The translations under genes and the position numbers were made by a program. A DNA stretch of 14,182 nucleotides. Source: Gammaproteobacteria bacterium UBA6724. Its GTDB lineage: Bacteria > Pseudomonadota > Gammaproteobacteria > Pseudomonadales > Azotimanducaceae. Location of the stretch: NCBI GenBank assembly GCA_002454165.1, contig DKIG01000038.1, forward strand, positions 1 to 14,182. The letters run 5' to 3'. The notes under the pieces were generated by a model. It had not been told where the DNA came from, did no database searches, and saw nothing but the letters and a program-made list of their open reading frames with translations. How positions within the stretch are numbered: position 1 is the first letter of the stretch; each line of letters opens with the position of its first letter. This document shows positions 14,158 to 14,182 of this stretch, piece after piece.

Positions 14158-14177
14158 ACTTTAACCAACCTTAACCA
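14158..14177 (+). repeat. 10-bp tandem duplication in the leader of the right-hand gene
   Basis: ACTTTAACCA (14158-14167) is followed by ACCTTAACCA (14168-14177), with one mismatch. It sits directly before the ribosome binding site, after a CG-alternating stretch CGCTCGCGCGCGC. Confidence 0.65.
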
Positions 14178-14182
14178 GAGGA
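14177..14182 (+). promoter_or_regulatory. Ribosome binding site of a gene beginning beyond the window
   Basis: AGAGGA ends the window downstream of the + strand promoter. The start codon would follow within about ten bases, outside the sequence, so the gene cannot be identified. Confidence 0.5.

Larger units (their letters stand above)
13756..14182. other. 427-bp intergenic region, no convincing gene
   Basis: The left end carries the - strand promoter of the nitroreductase-trhO pair and the right end a + strand promoter and ribosome binding site for a gene outside the window. Between them are a perfect inverted repeat, TCATTAG (13893-13899) and CTAATGA (13923-13929), with a 23-base spacer, and a 4-bp hairpin GGTA-TTAG-TACC (13869-13880). 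Only very short open frames exist (for example 13952-14047), without a Shine-Dalgarno site. I recognise no tRNA or known small RNA. Confidence 0.6.

Overview
This 14.2 kb window looks like chromosomal DNA from a free-living member of the Pseudomonadota, most likely an uncultivated marine-type gammaproteobacterium. That placement is inference. It rests on a FemAB-like protein with the typical proteobacterial EAGAQGAHKLARGY motif, a short-form TrhO, moderate GC and ordinary Shine-Dalgarno sites; no marker gene is present. I see no rRNA, tRNA, CRISPR array, insertion sequence or prophage.

Left part (1-4305, + strand): the tail of an HNH nuclease, probably the end of a DNA methyltransferase-HNH fusion; a small FMN-binding split-barrel (PPOX-like) protein; two tandem luciferase-like (LLM) oxidoreductases, the second resembling the Rv3520c/F420-type group; and a large FemAB/GNAT-like (DUF482, COG3146) protein 19 bp behind the second LLM gene. 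Middle (4380-6745, - strand): GTP-dependent phosphoenolpyruvate carboxykinase followed by a SnoaL/NTF2-like protein. A divergent intergenic region (6746-6942) separates these from a + strand group (6943-12157): class III (CaiB/BaiF) acyl-CoA transferase, WS/DGAT wax ester synthase/acyltransferase, ACAD10-like phosphotransferase, alpha/beta hydrolase and a nitroreductase. Right part (12135-13755, - strand): a second nitroreductase whose stop overlaps the start of the tRNA uridine hydroxylase gene trhO. The last 430 bp hold no convincing gene, but carry a promoter and a ribosome binding site for a + strand gene that begins just past the window.

The gene set suggests acyl-CoA and neutral-lipid turnover (CoA transferase, WS/DGAT, ACAD10-like kinase, hydrolase), gluconeogenesis from C2/C4 carbon (PEPCK), and many flavin or deazaflavin redox enzymes (five in 14 kb). 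The combination resembles mycobacterial lipid/redox repertoires.

The most unusual sequence-level signal is a set of short tandem duplications (9-13 bp units) scattered through the window: at gene ends and starts, in a convergent intergenic gap, and in frame inside genes. The clearest is a four-copy 12-bp repeat that writes a DGDH-rich loop into PEPCK. No clearly new defence or biosynthetic system is evident. The best functional leads are the translationally coupled nitroreductase-trhO pair and the LLM/PPOX cluster.
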